This document shows, piece after piece, positions 26,475 through 35,183 of a stretch of 64,000 nucleotides of DNA (positions are counted from its first letter, which is position 1; each line of letters starts with the position of its first letter). The stretch spans positions 398,846 to 462,845 of the forward strand of contig NZ_JBLLVA010000001.1 of assembly GCF_047739745.1 (NCBI RefSeq), given 5' to 3'. This DNA is from Pseudaminobacter sp047739745 (GTDB taxonomy: Bacteria; Pseudomonadota; Alphaproteobacteria; Rhizobiales; Rhizobiaceae). The translations under genes and the position numbers were made by a program. Below the pieces are notes generated by a model. The model saw nothing but the letters and a program-made list of their open reading frames with translations. It was not told where the DNA came from and ran no database searches.

Positions 26475-27125
26475 TCATTCCGCATCAGGCTGGTTTTTCG
26501 GCGCGGCCTTGATGAACGCCGGTAGTGCCATGCAGGCATCATGAATGCGTGCGATGGTCGGGTAAGGCTCCATATCGAAATTATAGCGGGTATTGTTGAC
26601 GACCTGGGCGGCGAGGCAGATGTCTGCGAGCCCCGGCGTGTCGCCATGGCAGAATTTGCCGGTTTCCTTGCTCTCGGAAAGAATCTTCTCAAGCGGTTGG
26701 AAGGTTTCATTTACCCAATGCCTGAACCAGTTTGCGACATCATCGTCACTGGCGCCGAATAGCGTGCGCAGCGAGGTCAGTATGCGCAGATTGTTGATCG
26801 GGTGAATGTCGCAGGCGATCATCTGCGCAATCATCCTTACCCGCGCCCTGCCGGCTGGATCGGTTGGCAGCAATGGCGGTTCGGGTACGCTTTCGTCCAG
26901 GAACTCGATGATCGCCAGCGATTGAACCAGAAGCGTGCCGTCGCTCCAGATCAGCGCCGGCACGAACCCTTGTGGATTGACGGCGAGATAGGAGGGCTCA
27001 TGATGTTCGCCGTGGCGCAGGTGATGCGGGACGTAGGTGTAGTCCAGACCCTTCATTTCAAGCGCGATCCGCACCCTGTAGGATGTCGAGGAGCGATAAT
27101 AGTTGTGCAGCACGATCTTGTTCAT
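26475..27125 (-). CDS. maiA: Maleylacetoacetate isomerase (zeta-class glutathione transferase)
   Basis: 216 residues. The N-terminal thioredoxin-like domain carries R-S-S-T-S-Y-R-V-R-I-A-L, the zeta-class glutathione-binding serine motif, and N-P-Q-G-F-V-P follows. The all-alpha C-terminal domain has D-I-H-P-I-N-N. It isomerises maleylacetoacetate to fumarylacetoacetate in tyrosine/homogentisate breakdown. No other homogentisate genes are nearby. The ATG at 27125 is the family start; the upstream open frame is not protein-like. Confidence 0.85.
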   Translation of the reverse strand: MNKIVLHNYYRSSTSYRVRIALEMKGLDYTYVPHHLRHGEHHEPSYLAVNPQGFVPALIWSDGTLLVQSLAIIEFLDESVPEPPLLPTDPAGRARVRMIAQMIACDIHPINNLRILTSLRTLFGASDDDVANWFRHWVNETFQPLEKILSESKETGKFCHGDTPGLADICLAAQVVNNTRYNFDMEPYPTIARIHDACMALPAFIKAAPKNQPDAE

Positions 27126-27343
27126 CGCGGTGGCCTCCGTTGCGTCGAAGGGGCCGTATCGGCGCCTGCGCGCGCATGATAGAGCGATCGATGTACTAAT
27201 TGCCAATAATCGCTTGCGAAGCCCTCGGCTACTCTCGAAACTTGCGTAATGAATCGAGGATTTGGAAAATATGTCTCCTTTGGCCCGGGGCGGGTGGCCG
27301 GCGACATTGCGTGCTTCGTACGTTTCCATGATGGAGGGTGTCG

Positions 27344-28024
27344 ATGAACGCCATCAATGAGACCGCCCGCTTCCTGATTATCGATGATCACCCGCTGTTT
27401 CGCGAGGCGCTGCATAGCGCCGTGCGCATGGCCTATCCGGATGTCGATACGGTCGAGGCCCGCTCCATTACCGAGGCAATGACCCTGCTTGCCGACACCA
27501 AGCCCTTCGACCTTGCATTGCTCGATCTCAGCATGCCGGACGTGCATGGTTTTGACGGGCTGCTGCAGCTTCGCACGCGCCATCCGCGACTGCCGGTGGT
27601 TATCGTTTCGGGCCATGAGGAGCCGAAGATCATTTCGGAGGCGCTGTCCTACGGGGCGGCAGGTTTCATTCCCAAATCGGCCCGCAAGGGAGACCTCGCC
27701 GCAGCCATCCGTGCTGTGATGGAAGGCGCGATCTACGTGCCGGAGAACTATGAAAGCCAGCCGCCGGACCCCGAAAGCGCTGACCGGGCCGAAATGGTTC
27801 GCCGGCTGGCGAAACTGACGCCACAGCAATTGCGGGTCCTTCAGATGCTGCGGCAAGGGCTTCTCAACAAGCAGATCGCCTTCGAGCTCCAGGTCGGCGA
27901 AACGACAGTCAAGGCGCATGTTTCGGAAATTCTGCGCAAGCTCAATGTCTACAGCCGCACCCAGGCGGTCATCGAGGTGTCGAAACTCGACAACGCAGAT
28001 CTGTTTCGCGAGCAGCCATTGTAG
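27344..28024 (+). CDS. LuxR/NarL-type response regulator
   Basis: 226 residues. Receiver domain 10-125 with acidic pair D14-D15, phosphoacceptor Asp61 (L-L-D-L-S-M-P-D) and Lys111. A C-terminal LuxR helix-turn-helix (about 155-215) has L-T-P-Q-Q-L-R-V-L and N-K-Q-I-A-F-E-L. It is convergent with a hybrid histidine kinase gene whose partner is a NosP-like FIST protein, so it is a likely output of that system, like the LuxR regulators next to nosP-nahK in Pseudomonas. GGAGGG precedes the ATG at 27344. Confidence 0.83.
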   Translation: MNAINETARFLIIDDHPLFREALHSAVRMAYPDVDTVEARSITEAMTLLADTKPFDLALLDLSMPDVHGFDGLLQLRTRHPRLPVVIVSGHEEPKIISEALSYGAAGFIPKSARKGDLAAAIRAVMEGAIYVPENYESQPPDPESADRAEMVRRLAKLTPQQLRVLQMLRQGLLNKQIAFELQVGETTVKAHVSEILRKLNVYSRTQAVIEVSKLDNADLFREQPL

Positions 28025-28068
28025 GTGTGTTGGTATTCAGGCCATGGCGGTCTGAACCTCAACACACC
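28024..28068. terminator. Long hairpin between convergent regulator and kinase genes
   Basis: GGTGTGTTG at 28024-28032 pairs with CAACACACC at 28060-28068. After a small internal loop, TTCAGGCC pairs with GGTCTGAA around a short loop. It fills the space between two convergent stops. There is no T-run, so it may act as a two-way roadblock or RNA end protector. Confidence 0.55.
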
Positions 28069-28089
28069 CTGGCGCGACCCTTCGTGGTC

Positions 28090-29427
28090 TCAGGCAAGCA
28101 GGTGCGCCATCAACGCCCTTAGCTGTGCAGGTTTCAACGGCTTGCGCATCAATTCGACGCCTGCCTCCCGCGCGGTGCGCGCCACCTGATCCGACGGGTC
28201 GCCGGTGACGATCAGCGCAGGAACCGGACGGTCAAGATATCGCCTCACATTGGCGATGGTAGAGGTGCCGAGATCGTCATCGTCCAGATGCTGATCGGCG
28301 ATGATGATGTCGGGGACCCAGGCCGCATCGGCAAGAGCCGCCAGGGCCTGTGCCGAGGAGGCCGCCGTTTTCACCGTGCACTGCCAGCGCTCGATAAGCG
28401 CGGTCATGGCGGCGAGCACATCGACGTCGTTTTCGACCAGAAGAACCTTGGTGCCGAACAGGCCGTAGCCGCGCGGCCGCTCCGGCTCGCGGGAAGGCAC
28501 GGAGTGGTCCACGGCCGCCGCCGCGGCGGCAGGTACATCGAGATGAAACACCGTGCCGCGTCCGACGACCGAATGAAAGGCGATCGGATGGCCGAGCGCG
28601 TTGGTCATGCGACGCACGATTGACAGGCCGAGACCGAGACCGCCGGACGATTCGATGTCCGGCGGGATGGACCCACGATGGAACTCCTCGAATACCGCCT
28701 CGCGCTGATCATGGGGGATGCCGCAACCGGTGTCCATGACATCGATCCTGATCGTCTGACCTCGATGCCGTACGCTGACCTGAACGCCGCCGGTGCGGGT
28801 GTAGCGCACCGCATTGGAAACGATGTTCTGCAGAATGCGCCGCAGGAGCGCGCGGTCGGATCGCACCACGGCGTTGTCGGCGCGAAACCGCAATTTCAAC
28901 CCCTTCAGGGCGGCCAGCGGCTGGAAGTCCGATTTCAGTGATGAAAAAAGAGGATCAAGCGAGACGTCGCTTATTTCCGGCTCGACGACGCCGGCGTCGA
29001 GCTTGGAGATGTCGAGCAGCGTGTGGAGCAGGTCCTCCATCGTTTGCAACGATCGCTCGACCTGGCGCACCAGCTTTTTGCCTTCGTCGCTCGTCTGGAT
29101 TTCGGAGAGCGCGGAAATCGAAAGATGCGCGGCGTTCAGCGGCTGCAGGATGTCGTGGCTGGCAGCCGCAAGGAACCTTGTCTTCGACAGGTTGGCGCGC
29201 TCGGCGTTTTCCTTTGCGGCCACGAGGTCAATGTTCGACACTTCCAGCCGTCGCAGCGTCGAGCGCAGTTCCTCGGTGCGGCTGCGCACACGGGTTTCCA
29301 GATTGATCGCTGTTTGGAACAGCGAAAACGCGTTGCCCTGCTGATCCATCGACCGCTCGACGCGCGACAGCAGCGCCTGGTTGATCTTCTTGAGCTTTTC
29401 GATGTCGTCTATCTGGCGGACTGGCAT
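28090..29427 (-). CDS. NahK-like hybrid histidine kinase with C-terminal receiver
   Basis: 445 residues. N-terminal coiled coil (about 10-85), HisKA with His91 (A-S-H-D-I-L-Q-P-L-N), HATPase with D-T-G-C-G-I-P and G-L-G-L-G-L-S-I-V, and a C-terminal receiver (about 327-445) with V-E-N-D, A-D-Q and a conserved K-P. The A-A-S-H-D-I-L-Q-P motif is typical of the NahK/PA1976 group. No membrane segment or PAS domain, so input must come from a partner; the FIST gene 11 bases upstream in the same transcript is the obvious one. Confidence 0.82.
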   Translation of the reverse strand: MPVRQIDDIEKLKKINQALLSRVERSMDQQGNAFSLFQTAINLETRVRSRTEELRSTLRRLEVSNIDLVAAKENAERANLSKTRFLAAASHDILQPLNAAHLSISALSEIQTSDEGKKLVRQVERSLQTMEDLLHTLLDISKLDAGVVEPEISDVSLDPLFSSLKSDFQPLAALKGLKLRFRADNAVVRSDRALLRRILQNIVSNAVRYTRTGGVQVSVRHRGQTIRIDVMDTGCGIPHDQREAVFEEFHRGSIPPDIESSGGLGLGLSIVRRMTNALGHPIAFHSVVGRGTVFHLDVPAAAAAAVDHSVPSREPERPRGYGLFGTKVLLVENDVDVLAAMTALIERWQCTVKTAASSAQALAALADAAWVPDIIIADQHLDDDDLGTSTIANVRRYLDRPVPALIVTGDPSDQVARTAREAGVELMRKPLKPAQLRALMAHLLA

Positions 29428-29438
29428 GGATATTCTCG

Positions 29439-30524
29439 TTATTCCGCTGCCTGCCTCTGCCCGAAGGCAATTCCGACGAATGTCTGGTTGAGATGCATCG
29501 ATCTGTATTGCTCGCCATATGTTCCGAAGCCGATGACATTATTGGCGCGATACAGTTCCGAAATTTCGCGGAAAACCTGGCGGTTGCGCGCGTCGAGCCG
29601 CCGCAGCACGCAGTCGAAGCCGAGCACGACATCGATGCCGCCCAGCCTTTCGTTGACGTTTTTCAGCGCGGTCCTGGTTGACTCCACCATGCCTGTCGGC
29701 TCGGCTATCGAAAGCACGATGCCATCATCGATGGCGCAGAAAAAGGACAGCGAGCCATCGGCATTCATCTTCTGGATCGAGCGGCAGTAGTATTCGCCGC
29801 CCACCCGCACGACAACCGGATGCGAGGCAAAGCTCAACGGGGTCATGGCGCCGTGGGCGATGCCGACGGCAGCGGCAAATTCTTCCGCCGCGCTGCCGGC
29901 ATTGAATTCGCGCACCAGGCGCCTGTCCGGCTCGGAAGCGGTGACGACAAGCTTCTGATCGGTCGGCACGAAGTTTTCTGTCTTGAAGACATGGAACGGA
30001 ACGTCGGTCGCGATCAGCACGACTACCGCGCAATCCTTGTCGACGCAGCCGTTGGAAAGCAGTTCCGTGGTTTCGAATTTCAGGTCATCGCCGGCCGACC
30101 CGCCAAGCAGGGGAATGTCGTCGAGGCCCCAGTGGATCGCCGATGTCACCGCTTCTTCGGCATAGGAGAGACCATCGATCAGGCACAGGGCGAAGACGTT
30201 GGCCGAGTCGGTCGAGCCGATCTGGGCGTAAAGTCTGCGGCGCAGTTCCTCGACCTCGCCTGCGATATCCTCCATGCCCGAGGCCGAAAGGTTTCTCACC
30301 ATGGTGCTGACGGCGGTAAAGCGGCGGCGGGGAAAAAGAACCGCTATCACATGGCCTTCCTCGAGACCCGCCGGCGTTATCTCGCCAGCCGTCGAGCAGC
30401 CGGCATAGGCAAGGTCGGGCGCGTGCCTTGCCAGCGCTTCGGCCAGGCCTTCGGCGTCCATGAGTTCGCGCGAGTAGAACAGGAGGCTGAAGCCGGCGTC
30501 CATTTCGGCGGCTTGCCTGGCCAT
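29439..30524 (-). CDS. nosP: NosP-like FIST-domain sensor protein
   Basis: 361 residues from the first ATG: FIST-N (about 1-210) with Y-A-G-C-S-T-A-G-E-I, and FIST-C (about 220-355) ending in F-G-T-Y-G-E-Q-Y. NosP proteins are heme-binding nitric-oxide sensors that control a co-encoded NahK kinase; the same pairing is seen here. The ATG at 30524 probably loses the first strand: 28 upstream codons, in frame back to a CTG at 30608, read as FIST-like sequence, yet contain no ATG, GTG or TTG before a TAG at 30621-30623. A non-standard start or an upstream frameshift is possible. Heme binding itself cannot be read from sequence. Confidence 0.75.
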   Translation of the reverse strand: MARQAAEMDAGFSLLFYSRELMDAEGLAEALARHAPDLAYAGCSTAGEITPAGLEEGHVIAVLFPRRRFTAVSTMVRNLSASGMEDIAGEVEELRRRLYAQIGSTDSANVFALCLIDGLSYAEEAVTSAIHWGLDDIPLLGGSAGDDLKFETTELLSNGCVDKDCAVVVLIATDVPFHVFKTENFVPTDQKLVVTASEPDRRLVREFNAGSAAEEFAAAVGIAHGAMTPLSFASHPVVVRVGGEYYCRSIQKMNADGSLSFFCAIDDGIVLSIAEPTGMVESTRTALKNVNERLGGIDVVLGFDCVLRRLDARNRQVFREISELYRANNVIGFGTYGEQYRSMHLNQTFVGIAFGQRQAAE

Positions 30525-30845
30525 TGCACGCGCGAATTCGTCCGCATCGGCAAGATCACTCGCCAGCGTCGAGAGGCCACAGGCATAGCTTGTGTGCGAA
30601 CAGACCAGCGCAGTCTCTCCCTACCTCGCTCGGCGCGCTTTTGCCGTTTCCCGCAGACGTGCCGTCTCCCCACGGACCCGTCTTGCATATTCTTGCCTCG
30701 GGGGACTAGTTTGGCAATGCTTGGGCGCGACGTTCGTATCCGAAAGTACACTATGCGGGTTTTGGAGCGGGCTGCATTCTCATTGTCAAGGGCCGCCAGA
30801 GCCCATGGCCATTGAACTGTGCGATGAGACGTTGAGGGAGGTTTC

Positions 30846-31346
30846 ATGTCGGAAATATCGTTGATTGTGAACGGCCGGCAAGTTGGCGGCGTGGTTGAGG
30901 ACCGCACGTTGCTCGTTCATTTTCTCAGGGAACATGTCGGGCTTACCGGCACGCATGTCGGCTGCGACACGTCGCAATGCGGGGCCTGCGTGGTTCATGT
31001 CGACGGCAAGGCCGTCAAATCCTGCACGATGCTGGCGGCCCAGGCATCGGGTTCGACCGTGCTGACGGTCGAGGGCCTCGCCAACGGGGCGGAGTTGCAC
31101 CCTGTCCAGGCGGCGTTCAAGGAGCATCACGGGCTGCAATGCGGCTTCTGTACGCCGGGCATGATCATGACCGCCACGGATATGATCAATCGTCACCCCG
31201 AGGGGCTCGACGAAGCGACGGTTCGCGAGGAGCTCGAGGGCAATATCTGCCGCTGCACCGGTTATCACAATATCGTGAAGGCGGTGCTCGCGGCGTCGAA
31301 GACAATGGCCAAGGCGTCGAAAGGCAGGGCGAAGAAGGCGGCGTGA
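30846..31346 (+). CDS. coxS: Molybdenum hydroxylase small [2Fe-2S] subunit (CoxS-like)
   Basis: 166 residues. N-terminal plant-type 2Fe-2S cluster ligands Cys40, Cys45, Cys48 and Cys60; second cluster ligands Cys99, Cys102, Cys135 and Cys137 (C-G-F-C, then C-R-C). A Lys/Ala-rich tail closes the protein. It passes electrons from the molybdenum site to FAD in a CoxSLM heterotrimer. First gene of a three-gene S-L-M set. Confidence 0.9.
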   Translation: MSEISLIVNGRQVGGVVEDRTLLVHFLREHVGLTGTHVGCDTSQCGACVVHVDGKAVKSCTMLAAQASGSTVLTVEGLANGAELHPVQAAFKEHHGLQCGFCTPGMIMTATDMINRHPEGLDEATVREELEGNICRCTGYHNIVKAVLAASKTMAKASKGRAKKAA

Positions 31347-31355
31347 ACTCGGTAA

Positions 31356-31442
31356 GTGGTGAATAGTGAATGGTGAATGGCCGGATTGTTGCCTGCCACA
31401 GAGCCGTTCTTAAGATCATTCACCATTTTCTCACCATTCACC
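31356..31442. repeat. Palindromic repeat between coxS and coxL
   Basis: The left part has tandem GTGAATx units (31356-31380). AATGGTGAATG at 31369-31379 is matched inversely by CATTCACCATT at 31417-31427, and a second CCATTCACC follows at 31434-31442. The transcript can fold into a long hairpin between two genes of one operon. It looks like a mobile intergenic palindrome or a differential-expression hairpin. Confidence 0.6.
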
Positions 31443-31466
31443 TCAGGTTCCGGAGGAGAACTCTCA

Positions 31467-33818
31467 ATGGGCATCGAAGGCGTTGGCGCACGCGTTGCGC
31501 GCAAGGAAGACAAAAGATTCATCACGGGGGCGGGCCGCTACGTCGACGACATGACGGTTCCGGGAATGAAGCATGCGGCTTTCGTGCGCAGCCCGCACGC
31601 CCATGCCGACATCAAGAAGATCGACGTCAAGGCAGCGCAGGCCATGCCGGGCGTCATCGGCGTCCTCACCGGTAAGGAACTGAAGGCGGACGGTATCGGG
31701 AATCTCATCTGCGGCTGGATGATCCATTCCAAGGACGGCTCGCCGATGAAAATGGGCGCGTGGTCGCCGCTCGCCGTGGACCGTGTGCGCTATGTCGGCG
31801 ATGCGGTCGCCATCGTGGTCGCCGACACCAAGGGGCAGGCACGCGATGCGGCCGAAGCGGTCGAGATCACCTACAAGGAACGCAAGGCAGTGGTAGACGC
31901 GGCCGACGCGCTCAAGAAGGGCGCGCCGCAAATCCATCCGGAGGCCGAGAACAACCTGATCTTCGATTGGGACATCGGCGATGCCGATGCCACGGAGGCG
32001 GGTTTCGCCAAGGCTGCCCATGTCGTCAAGCTCGATCTCGTCAACAATCGCCTCGTTCCGAACGCGATGGAGCCGCGCGCGGCACTCGGCCACTACGACA
32101 AGGCCGAAGATCACTATACTTGCTGGACGACCAGCCAGAACCCGCATGTGGCGCGCCTTGTCATGAGCGCCTTCTACAATGTCGCGCCGGAAAACAAGCT
32201 GCGAGTGATCGCGCCGGATGTCGGCGGTGGCTTCGGCTCGAAAATCTACATCTACCCGGAAGAGATCGTCTGCCTTTGGGCGTCGAAAAAGACCGGCGTT
32301 CCGGTGAAATGGGTGGGCGACCGTACCGAGAGCTTCCTGACCGACGCGCATGGCCGCGACCACCATACCCATGCGGAGATGGCGTTCGACGCAGATCACA
32401 AGATTCTCGGCTTCAAGGTAGAGACGAAGGCCAATCTCGGTGCCTATATGTCGCTGTTCTCGTCGGCGACGCCGACCTATCTCTACGCCACGCTGCTGTC
32501 GGGGCAGTACGATATCCCCGCGATCCATGCCAATGTGAAGGCAATCTACACCAACACCGCGCCGGTCGATGCCTATCGCGGGGCCGGACGTCCGGAAGCC
32601 GCCTATACGATCGAGCGGATGATGGAGACGGCGGCGCGCCAGTTCGGCATCTCGCCCGCCGAGCTTCGCCGCAAGAACTTCATCACCTCGTTCCCGCACC
32701 AGACGCCGGTCATCATGTGCTATGACGCGGGCGATTTCGCCACGTCGCTCGATGCCGCCATGAAGGCGGCCGACTATGAGGGGTTCGAAAAGCGCCGCAA
32801 AGACGCGAAGAAGGCCGGCAAGCTGCGTGGTATCGGGATAAGCTGCTACATCGAAGCTTGCGGGATTGCGCCATCGGCCGCGGTCGGCTCGCTCGGCGCC
32901 GGCGTCGGCCTTTGGGAATCCGCCGAAGTGCGGGTGAACGCGGTCGGCACGATCGAGGTGCTCACCGGCTCGCACAGCCATGGCCAAGGGCATGAGACGA
33001 CTTTCGCCCAGCTCGTCTCGCAGCGTCTCGGTGTGCCGCTCGAGCAGGTTTCCATCATCCATGGCGACACCGACAAGGTGCAGATGGGCATGGGCACTTA
33101 CGGCTCGCGCTCCGGTGCGGTCGGCATGAGCGCGCTTTCGAAGGCGCTCGACAAAGTCGAAGCCAAGGCGAGAAAGATTGCCGCCCATCTGATGGAGGCG
33201 GACGAAAGCGATATCGTCATCGAAAATGGCGCCTGCAAGGTCGCCGGTACCGACAAGAACGTGCCGTGGTTCCAGGTCGCGCTTGCTGCTTACACCGCGC
33301 ACAACCTGCCCGGCGACATGGAGCCTGGGCTGAAGGAGACCGCATTCTACGATCCGGCGAATTTCACCTTCCCGGCGGGTTGCTATATCTGCGAAGTCGA
33401 GGTCGACCCTGAGACCGGGTCGACGAAGATCGTCCAGTTCGTCGCGGCGGACGATTTCGGCAATATCATCAATCCGATGATCGTCGAGGGCCAGGTTCAT
33501 GGCGGACTTGCGCAGGGCATCGGCCAGGCGTTGCTCGAGGGCGCGCATTACGACGCGAGCGGGCAGCTTTTGACGGCGAGCTATATGGACTACACGATGC
33601 CACGCGCCGGCGACCTGCCGTATTTCCAGGTCTCCACCTCCAACACGCCGTCGCCTTCCAATCCGCTTGGCATGAAGGGTTGCGGCGAGGCCGGCGCGAT
33701 CGGATCGCCGCCTGCCGTCATCAACGCGATCACCGACGCCATCGGCAACAACGAGCTGACCATGCCGGCAACGCCGCAAAAGGTCTGGGCGGCCTTACAA
33801 GCAGCAACGAAGCACTGA
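31467..33818 (+). CDS. coxL: Form II CoxL-like molybdopterin-binding large subunit
   Basis: 783 residues of the xanthine-oxidase family. The active-site loop is A369-Y-R-G-A-G-R375, the form II signature; true CO dehydrogenases (form I) have A-Y-R-C-S-F-R. Further molybdopterin blocks are G-G-G-F-G-S-K and, late, K-G-C-G-E-A-G, which holds the catalytic Glu. The substrate is therefore uncertain and need not be CO. The ATG at 31467 follows GGAGGAG; the frame extends upstream into the repeat. Confidence 0.88.
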   Translation: MGIEGVGARVARKEDKRFITGAGRYVDDMTVPGMKHAAFVRSPHAHADIKKIDVKAAQAMPGVIGVLTGKELKADGIGNLICGWMIHSKDGSPMKMGAWSPLAVDRVRYVGDAVAIVVADTKGQARDAAEAVEITYKERKAVVDAADALKKGAPQIHPEAENNLIFDWDIGDADATEAGFAKAAHVVKLDLVNNRLVPNAMEPRAALGHYDKAEDHYTCWTTSQNPHVARLVMSAFYNVAPENKLRVIAPDVGGGFGSKIYIYPEEIVCLWASKKTGVPVKWVGDRTESFLTDAHGRDHHTHAEMAFDADHKILGFKVETKANLGAYMSLFSSATPTYLYATLLSGQYDIPAIHANVKAIYTNTAPVDAYRGAGRPEAAYTIERMMETAARQFGISPAELRRKNFITSFPHQTPVIMCYDAGDFATSLDAAMKAADYEGFEKRRKDAKKAGKLRGIGISCYIEACGIAPSAAVGSLGAGVGLWESAEVRVNAVGTIEVLTGSHSHGQGHETTFAQLVSQRLGVPLEQVSIIHGDTDKVQMGMGTYGSRSGAVGMSALSKALDKVEAKARKIAAHLMEADESDIVIENGACKVAGTDKNVPWFQVALAAYTAHNLPGDMEPGLKETAFYDPANFTFPAGCYICEVEVDPETGSTKIVQFVAADDFGNIINPMIVEGQVHGGLAQGIGQALLEGAHYDASGQLLTASYMDYTMPRAGDLPYFQVSTSNTPSPSNPLGMKGCGEAGAIGSPPAVINAITDAIGNNELTMPATPQKVWAALQAATKH

Positions 33819-33830
33819 GGAGGACGGATC

Positions 33831-34628
33831 ATGTATCAGGTCAATTACCGCCGAGCCTCCTCGATCACAGAGGCTGCAAAGCTTGCCAAGGGCGGCGACG
33901 CCAAGTTCCTGTCGGGGGGCATGACGCTGATCCCGGCCATGAAGACGCGCCTGGCAGCGCCTTCTGACCTTATCGACCTGGCGCACGTCCAGGAAATGAA
34001 AGGCATCAAGGTTTCCGGCAAGACGGTGACCATTGGCGCGGCCACGACGCATGCCGAAGTGGCCAGTGACGAAAAGCTCAAGAAGGTCGCGCCTGCTGTC
34101 GCGCGCCTTGCCGGCCTGATCGGCGATCCGGCCGTGCGCCACAAAGGCACCATCGGCGGCTCGATCGCCAACAACGATCCGGCTGCGGACTATCCGGCGG
34201 CTTTGCTGGCGCTCGGCGCCACGATCGTCACCAACAAACGCCAGATCGTGGCCGACAAGTTCTTCAAGGGCCAGTTCGAAACGGCGTTGAAGGACGACGA
34301 GATCGTCACCGCGGTTACCTTTACCGCACCGGCGAAGGCTGCTTACGAGAAATTCCGGAACCCGGCATCGCGCTACGCCATCACAGGCGTGTTCGTGGCA
34401 AAGGGCAAGGAGGGGGTGCGCGTGGCGGTCACCGGATCGGGCGACGACGGCGTCTTTCGCTCCAAGGAAATCGAAGCGGCGCTTGGCAAAAAATTCGATG
34501 CCTCGGCGCTCGACGGAATGCAGCTCTCGTCCGCCAATCTGATGAGCGACATTCACGCCTCGGCGGAATATCGCGCTCATCTGATTGTGGTGATGGCCAA
34601 GCGCGCGGTAACCGCGGCCAACGCTTGA
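33831..34628 (+). CDS. coxM: Molybdenum hydroxylase FAD-binding medium subunit (CoxM-like)
   Basis: 265 residues, FAD-binding PCMH fold. The flavin motifs are A-K-F-L-S-G-G-M-T-L (usually AGGHSL) and T-I-G-G-S-I-A-N-N-D-P-A-A-D-Y. Gene order S-L-M and the form II loop of the large subunit agree. It transfers electrons from the iron-sulfur subunit to a quinone or other acceptor. A strong hairpin terminator follows. Confidence 0.88.
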   Translation: MYQVNYRRASSITEAAKLAKGGDAKFLSGGMTLIPAMKTRLAAPSDLIDLAHVQEMKGIKVSGKTVTIGAATTHAEVASDEKLKKVAPAVARLAGLIGDPAVRHKGTIGGSIANNDPAADYPAALLALGATIVTNKRQIVADKFFKGQFETALKDDEIVTAVTFTAPAKAAYEKFRNPASRYAITGVFVAKGKEGVRVAVTGSGDDGVFRSKEIEAALGKKFDASALDGMQLSSANLMSDIHASAEYRAHLIVVMAKRAVTAANA

Positions 34629-34649
34629 ATGTCATCGAACCGCAACCGG

Positions 34650-34670
34650 AAGGGGCCTTGACGGCCCCTT
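34650..34670 (+). terminator. Rho-independent terminator after coxM
   Basis: AAGGGGCC (34650-34657) and GGCCCCTT (34663-34670) form a perfect 8-bp GC-rich stem with a 5-base loop, continued by TTCTGTT. It lies 22 bases after the coxM stop and ends the S-L-M transcript. Confidence 0.8.
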
Positions 34671-34780
34671 TCTGTTCGATGCACGAGATTTCGATTTCAT
34701 GCATTTCGATCTTGAGAAGCGATGCTCTATACCGCCGCGTGGCGAAATGGTTCGCCGGAAAATTCGCTGGGCGGTGACGC

Positions 34781-35110
34781 GTGACCACCTATGTAAAGAT
34801 TGCCGCCGGTCTTCTGTTCATGCTTGCGCTGGCCGCCTTTGGCGTCTGGTACTACACGACCTCGCTCGGCCGTGAAGCGTTGCGCGATGTTGCCACGCAG
34901 GCGCAACTCTGCAAGACAGCGGCATGTTCCGAGGGCATGGAGGAGGCCGCTGCCTATCTTGCCGAGGAGTACGGGCTGACGCCGCGACTGGTCGAATGGT
35001 GCGTCGGCGTCGACACGCTCTCGGAGCGTTCAGGCAAAGCCGGATTGGTGAACCGCTCCTGGTGGATCGATCTGCTCTATCAGCCCTGTGGAGAGCCTCT
35101 GATCGAATAG
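34781..35110 (+). CDS. Small membrane-anchored protein of unknown function
   Basis: 109 residues from a GTG start. One N-terminal hydrophobic helix (about 6-27) followed by a polar domain with four cysteines (L-C-K, A-A-C, W-C-V, Q-P-C), probably periplasmic and possibly disulfide-bonded. No family recognised. It lies 73 bases ahead of dusA in the same direction; the spacing does not prove co-transcription. Confidence 0.55.
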   Translation: MTTYVKIAAGLLFMLALAAFGVWYYTTSLGREALRDVATQAQLCKTAACSEGMEEAAAYLAEEYGLTPRLVEWCVGVDTLSERSGKAGLVNRSWWIDLLYQPCGEPLIE

Positions 35111-35183
35111 GCGATGCCCCTCACGGTTTGACAGGGCCGGCAACCGGCGGATACGAGAACCAACCGCAAGAACAGGCATCAAG

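Noticed and set aside
31464..33779. A 771-codon open frame on the minus strand
   Set aside because: Antisense to coxL, with no domain and with the low-complexity Arg/His-rich composition of a mirror frame.
30846..34628. Aerobic carbon monoxide dehydrogenase (form I)
   Set aside because: The large subunit loop is AYRGAGR and the order is S-L-M, both form II features; CO as substrate is not supported.
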